Of a DNA stretch of 37,504 nucleotides, positions 33,861 through 37,504 are shown piece by piece (the stretch's first letter is position 1; every line of letters begins with the position of its first letter). This DNA is from Phytoactinopolyspora limicola (GTDB lineage Bacteria; Actinomycetota; Actinomycetes; Jiangellales; Jiangellaceae), in NCBI RefSeq assembly GCF_011320225.1, contig NZ_JAAOEN010000005.1:1-37504 (forward strand), given 5' to 3'. The position numbers and the translations under genes are program-made. Below the pieces are notes generated by a model. That model worked only from the letters and a program-made list of their open reading frames with translations. It ran no database searches and was not told the origin of the DNA.

Positions 33861-34070
33861 TCAGCGGCGGCCGTCACGTTGGCCGCCGGCCCGACACCGA
33901 CACAACTGAATACTGCGAAACAACGCGTCAGCAGCGACACCCCTGGGGCCCGGAGTCCCATGTGGTGATCGTCCACCCCCGGAAGCGAAGGCCGGGGCTC
34001 GGTGAGAGTCGACGACCCCCACCGAGACGCGACGCGACCAGACCTTCGCCAACCTAGGAGACACGAACTG

Positions 34071-34448
34071 ATGGCACGCCTCGTTGGCGTCGACCTCCCG
34101 CGCGACAAGCGCCTGGAGGTTGCCTTGACCTACATTTTCGGCATCGGCCGAACCCGCTCGCACGAAACGTTGAAGGCTACCGGCATCAGCCCGGACCTCC
34201 GTGTCAAGGACCTCGGCGACGAGGAGCTGGTGAAGCTCCGCGACTGGATCGAGGCCAACTACCAGACCGAGGGTGACCTGCGCCGCGAGGTACAGGGCGA
34301 CATCCGCCGCAAGATCGAGATCGGAAGCTACCAAGGCATCCGGCACCGTCGGGGCCTCCCGGTCCGCGGCCAACGCACTCACACCAACGCCCGCACCCGC
34401 AAGGGCCGCAAGAAGACCGTTGCCGGCAAGAAGAAGGCCGGCAAGTGA
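34071..34448 (+). CDS. rpsM: Small ribosomal subunit protein uS13
   Basis: This is the 125-residue S13 protein of the 30S head, which contacts the P-site tRNA and forms bridges B1a/B1b. The ATG at 34071 has TAGGAGA upstream and gives [26 protein letters not shown]. An earlier in-frame start at 34002 is leader sequence. The C terminus [32 protein letters not shown] is typical. rpsK follows after 68 bases. Confidence 0.97.
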   Translation: MARLVGVDLPRDKRLEVALTYIFGIGRTRSHETLKATGISPDLRVKDLGDEELVKLRDWIEANYQTEGDLRREVQGDIRRKIEIGSYQGIRHRRGLPVRGQRTHTNARTRKGRKKTVAGKKKAGK

Positions 34449-34516
34449 CCTTCGCCGGCTCCCGGCCCGTCGCCTCGCGCTGACGCACCCCAGACTTTCT
34501 TGACAGGAGACCACTC

Positions 34517-34915
34517 ATGCCACCAGCCAAGGGCCGCACCACGAAGGTGCGCCGTAAGGAAAGAAAGAACGTCGCTCATGGTGTCGCGCACATCAAGAGC
34601 ACCTTCAACAACACCATCGTGTCCATCACCGACCCGCAGGGCAACGTCATCTCGTGGGCCAGCGCCGGTCAGGTCGGTTTCAAGGGTTCGCGCAAGTCGA
34701 CCCCGTACGCCGCGCAGATGGCAGCCGAGGCCGCCGCGCGCCGCGCGCAGGAGCACGGCATGCGCAAGGTCGACGTCCTTGTCAAGGGCCCCGGCTCCGG
34801 CCGGGAGACCGCGATCCGTTCGCTGCAGGCGGTGGGTCTGGAGGTCGGTTCGATCTCTGACGTGACCCCGCAGGCACACAACGGCTGCCGTCCGCCCAAG
34901 CGCCGCCGCGTCTGA
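34517..34915 (+). CDS. rpsK: Small ribosomal subunit protein uS11
   Basis: This is the 132-residue S11 protein of the 30S platform, lining the E site and mRNA exit path. After a basic N terminus the core [46 protein letters not shown] is diagnostic. The end [18 protein letters not shown] is likewise conserved. A clear ACAGGAGA precedes the ATG. rpsD starts 33 bases later. Confidence 0.97.
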   Translation: MPPAKGRTTKVRRKERKNVAHGVAHIKSTFNNTIVSITDPQGNVISWASAGQVGFKGSRKSTPYAAQMAAEAAARRAQEHGMRKVDVLVKGPGSGRETAIRSLQAVGLEVGSISDVTPQAHNGCRPPKRRRV

Positions 34916-34948
34916 GCCGCCCGAGACGACGAGGAGAACTGAACCACC

Positions 34949-35554
34949 ATGGCTCGTTACATCGGTCCCATCACAAAGAAGTCGCGCCGGCTGGGCGTCG
35001 ACCTCATCGGCGAGGACAAGGCTTACGAACGCCGGCCCTACCCGCCCGGCCAGCACGGCCGGGCGCGGCAGAAGGAAAGTGAGTACCGCGTCCAGCTGCA
35101 CGAGAAGCAGAAGGCGCGCTACACCTACGGTGTGCTGGAGAAGCAGTTCCGCCGGTACTACGAGGAAGCCAACAAGACCAAGGGTCGCACGGGCGAACGT
35201 CTCCTGCAGATCCTCGAGTCGCGCCTGGACAACGTCGTGTACCGGGCTGGCTTCGCCCGGACCCGTCGGCACGCCCGGCAACTGGTCGTCCACGGCCACT
35301 TCCTGGTCAACGGCCACAAGGTGAACATTCCGTCGTTCCAGGTCGGCGCCTACGACGTCATCGACGTCCGGGACAAGTCCAAGGAGATGACGCCGTTCAT
35401 CATCGCTCGCGAGACTCACGGCGAGCGCCCCGTCGCCGCGTGGCTAGAGGTCATCCCCAACGCCATGCGGATTCTCGTCCACCAGCTTCCTACCCGACAG
35501 CAGATCGACACGCCGGTGCAGGAACAGCTGATCGTCGAGTTCTATTCGAAGTAG
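34949..35554 (+). CDS. rpsD: Small ribosomal subunit protein uS4, cysteine-free form
   Basis: This is the 201-residue S4 protein, a primary 16S rRNA binder that nucleates 30S assembly. The protein contains no cysteine, so it is the zinc-free form of S4. The N-terminal segment ARYIGPITKKSRRLGVDL is followed by the S4 RNA-binding domain (about residues 90-155, starting SRLDNVVYRAGFARTRRHARQLVVHGH). GAGGAGAA precedes the ATG. A 146-base spacer with a compact GC hairpin separates it from rpoA. Confidence 0.97.
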   Translation: MARYIGPITKKSRRLGVDLIGEDKAYERRPYPPGQHGRARQKESEYRVQLHEKQKARYTYGVLEKQFRRYYEEANKTKGRTGERLLQILESRLDNVVYRAGFARTRRHARQLVVHGHFLVNGHKVNIPSFQVGAYDVIDVRDKSKEMTPFIIARETHGERPVAAWLEVIPNAMRILVHQLPTRQQIDTPVQEQLIVEFYSK

Positions 35555-35561
35555 CGGTGCA

Positions 35562-35579
35562 CGGGGGCTGCCGCCCCCG
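35562..35579 (+). other. GC hairpin between rpsD and rpoA
   Basis: CGGGGGC (35562-35568) pairs with GCCCCCG (35573-35579) around a 4-base loop, eight bases past the rpsD stop. No T run follows. It resembles the hairpin at 36720-36740 and may tune rpoA expression or mRNA decay. No clear rpoA promoter was seen in the rest of the spacer. Confidence 0.6.
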
Positions 35580-35700
35580 CGCCCGACCGTGGGATGTGCG
35601 CAAGTACAGCCCATGCCAGCAAGCGAAACATGTGACCGGCGGTGCCTGGTCACCCTGATCGCGGCCGTCATATAGCGGGCGTCGCGGAAAGGAAGTCCCC

Positions 35701-36714
35701 GTGCTCATCACTCAGCGTCCCTCCCTCAGCGAAGAGTCGCTGTCGGACCACCGCTCCCGGTTCACCATCGAGCCGCTGGAGCCCGGTTTCGGCTACACCC
35801 TCGGCAACTCGCTGCGTCGCACCCTGCTGTCGTCGATCCCCGGCGCGGCCATCACGTCCATCCGCATCGACGGTGTTCTCCACGAGTTCACCACGATCCC
35901 GGGTGTCAAGGAGGACGTCACCGACGTCATCCTCAACCTCAAGGGCCTCGTCGTGTCTTCCGAGCACGACGAGCCGGTGGTCATGTACCTGCGCAAGCAG
36001 GGACCGGGTGCGGTCACCGCGGCCGACATCGCACCTCCGGCCGGCGTCGAGGTGCACAACCCCGAGCTGCACATCGCCACCCTCAACGGCAAGGGCAAGT
36101 TGGAGATGGAGCTGACGGTCGAGCGCGGCCGCGGTTACGTCTCCGCGGTACAGAACAAACGCAACGACGCCGAGATCGGCCGGATCCCGGTCGACTCGAT
36201 CTACTCGCCGGTGCTCAAAGTGAGCTACAAGGTCGAGGCGACTCGCGTCGAGGGACGTACCGACTTCGACAAGCTCGTCGTCGACGTCGAGACGAAGCCG
36301 GCGTTGCGGCCGCGTGACGCACTCGCGTCGGCGGGTAGCACACTCGTCGAGCTGTTCGGGCTGGCTCGTGAGCTCAACGTCGAGGCGGAAGGGATCGAGA
36401 TCGGTCCGTCGCCGGTCGACGCTCAGTTGGCTGCCGACCTCGCGCTGCCGATCGAGGATCTTCAGCTGACCGTGCGTTCTTACAACTGCCTCAAGCGGGA
36501 GGGTATCCACACCGTTGGTGAACTCGTCTCCCGTAGTGAGGCCGATCTGCTCGACATCCGCAACTTCGGGCAGAAGTCGATCGACGAGGTGAAGGCGAAG
36601 CTGGTCACCATGGGGCTGGGCCTGAAAGACAGCGCTCCGGGCTTCGACCCGACCGCCGCCGTCGACAGCTACGGCGACGACGACCAGTCCTTCGCCGAGG
36701 ACGAGCAGTACTGA
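35701..36714 (+). CDS. rpoA: DNA-directed RNA polymerase subunit alpha
   Basis: This is the 337-residue alpha subunit, whose dimer is the assembly platform of RNA polymerase. The start is GTG at 35701, with GAAAGGAAG upstream. The N-terminal domain (about 1-230) contains [30 protein letters not shown]. The C-terminal domain (about 250-310) has [19 protein letters not shown] with Arg in the position that contacts UP elements, and [15 protein letters not shown] short acidic tail follows. Together with rpoB and rpoC here, the window encodes the whole catalytic core except omega. Confidence 0.97.
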   Translation: MLITQRPSLSEESLSDHRSRFTIEPLEPGFGYTLGNSLRRTLLSSIPGAAITSIRIDGVLHEFTTIPGVKEDVTDVILNLKGLVVSSEHDEPVVMYLRKQGPGAVTAADIAPPAGVEVHNPELHIATLNGKGKLEMELTVERGRGYVSAVQNKRNDAEIGRIPVDSIYSPVLKVSYKVEATRVEGRTDFDKLVVDVETKPALRPRDALASAGSTLVELFGLARELNVEAEGIEIGPSPVDAQLAADLALPIEDLQLTVRSYNCLKREGIHTVGELVSRSEADLLDIRNFGQKSIDEVKAKLVTMGLGLKDSAPGFDPTAAVDSYGDDDQSFAEDEQY

Positions 36715-36719
36715 CACCT

Positions 36720-36740
36720 GCGGGGGGCTCCGCCCCCCGC
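36720..36740 (+). other. GC hairpin between rpoA and rplQ
   Basis: GCGGGGGGC (36720-36728) pairs perfectly with GCCCCCCGC (36732-36740) around a 3-base loop, six bases after the rpoA stop. It has no T run. With the similar rpsD-rpoA hairpin it may set differential expression of the alpha operon genes. Confidence 0.6.
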
Positions 36741-36803
36741 ACACCCCCAAACGGTGGTACCACGCGTCGGGGGTGATGACCCAACACAGGAGAGAAGATC
36801 ACG

Positions 36804-37385
36804 ATGCCCACCCCCACCAAGGGTGCTCGCCTGGGCGGTTCGCCGTCGCACCAGCGTGCGATCCTCGCCAACCTCGCTACGGCGCTGTTCGAGCACGGCC
36901 GCATCACCACCACCGAGACCAAGGCTCGTCGGTTGCGTCCGGTAGCGGAGCGGCTGATCACCAAAGCCAAGCGGGGTGACTTGCATGCCCGGCGGCAGGT
37001 CGCCAGCACGATCCGCGACAAGGAGATCGTGCACGTCCTGTTCACCGAGATCGGGCCACGCTACGAGAACCGCAACGGCGGCTACACCCGGATCGTCAAG
37101 ATCGGGCCGCGTAAGGGCGACAACGCCCCGATGGCCGTGATCGAGCTGGTAGAGCCGCTGGCCGAACAGGTGATCCAGGAAGCGACGAGCGCCACCCGCC
37201 GGGCGGCGGCTGACGTCACCGCGGCGGAGGAGACGGTCGACGTGGATGTTACGGATGAGACCGCCGACGTCACCGAAGACACCGCCGACGTGGCGGACTC
37301 GGACGCCGACACCGCGGAAGAGGCCACCGATGCCTCGGATGAGACCGCCGATGCCGCTGAGGCCGAGCCCGAAGGCAAGGCCTGA
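36804..37385 (+). CDS. rplQ: Large ribosomal subunit protein bL17 with acidic C-terminal extension
   Basis: This is the 193-residue L17 protein, located near the tunnel exit. The first ~118 residues are the normal L17 domain ([65 protein letters not shown]). The remaining ~75 residues are an Asp/Glu/Ala/Thr low-complexity tail with repeated DETAD/EDTAD-like units. Long acidic L17 tails occur in other actinomycetes; the role is unknown. ACAGGAGAGAAG precedes the ATG. It is the last gene before the end of the window. Confidence 0.96.
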   Translation: MPTPTKGARLGGSPSHQRAILANLATALFEHGRITTTETKARRLRPVAERLITKAKRGDLHARRQVASTIRDKEIVHVLFTEIGPRYENRNGGYTRIVKIGPRKGDNAPMAVIELVEPLAEQVIQEATSATRRAAADVTAAEETVDVDVTDETADVTEDTADVADSDADTAEEATDASDETADAAEAEPEGKA

Positions 37386-37435
37386 CCGTGATCGTTAGCT
37401 GATCTCAGCCCCAACTCCCGGTGATCGTTGCCGTC

Positions 37436-37504
37436 GGGGGGGGGGGGGGGGGGGGCCGGCGCGGGGGAGCGAGACACGGGGGGGGGGGGGCGCGGGGCGG
37501 AAAG
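37436..37504. other. Low-quality end with long G runs
   Basis: There is a run of 21 G at 37436-37456 and a run of 12 G at 37479-37490, with almost only G and C between and after them. Such runs are typical of no-signal base calls in two-colour sequencing at the end of an assembled contig. I treat them as an artefact, not as genomic sequence. Confidence 0.8.

Overview
The window is a high-GC actinomycete (Actinomycetota) chromosome segment. It carries the core transcription and translation gene clusters in classic order: rplJL, rpoBC, the str operon (rpsL-rpsG-fusA-tuf), the S10-spc operon (rpsJ to map) and the alpha-side cluster (infA-rpmJ-rpsMKD-rpoA-rplQ). The affiliation rests on RpoB/RpoC sequence character, GTG/TTG starts, the Zn-binding short uS14, the short-lid adenylate kinase, a DUF1707 protein and a BTAD-type regulator. 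I cannot place it to genus. There are no tRNA, rRNA or CRISPR features that I can see.

Layout: 1-468 holds IS-end-like repeats, a promoter and an L10-type leader with attenuator hairpin. 469-1480 is rplJL, closed by a strong hairpin. 1845-9457 is rpoBC with its own promoter. 9458-9878 holds a long palindrome, the str promoter and leader. 9879-14188 is rpsL-rpsG-fusA-tuf. 14189-14874 is a 686-base spacer with a large inverted repeat and the S10 promoter/leader. 14875-27539 is an almost continuous run of 22 ribosomal protein genes, secY, adk and map, many overlapping by 1-8 bases. 27622-33285 is an accessory island: a DUF1707 membrane protein, a large AfsR-like BTAD/ATPase/TPR regulator on the minus strand, and a divergent 14-TM type MFS exporter. 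33451-37385 resumes with infA to rplQ. The last ~70 bases contain two long G runs that look like a sequencing artefact at a contig end.

The most notable points are: (1) the regulator/exporter island splits the usually adjacent map and infA, and its shared intergenic region carries a 17-base direct repeat in tandem, a candidate operator; (2) an identical 27-base element, foldable into two small hairpins, lies in the leaders of both the str and the S10 operons; (3) RpoB has Asn where most bacteria have Ser531 (E. coli numbering), plus Thr at 518 and Ala at 522, within the rifamycin-binding region; (4) several strong palindromes lie between operons, including two mutually exclusive hairpins after tuf. 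Many gene starts were set by ribosome-binding sites and family comparison rather than by the longest open frame (rplJ, rpoB, rpsL, rpsJ, rplC, rplW, rplV, rpsC, rplP, rpmC, rpsH, adk, infA, rpsM and the regulator).
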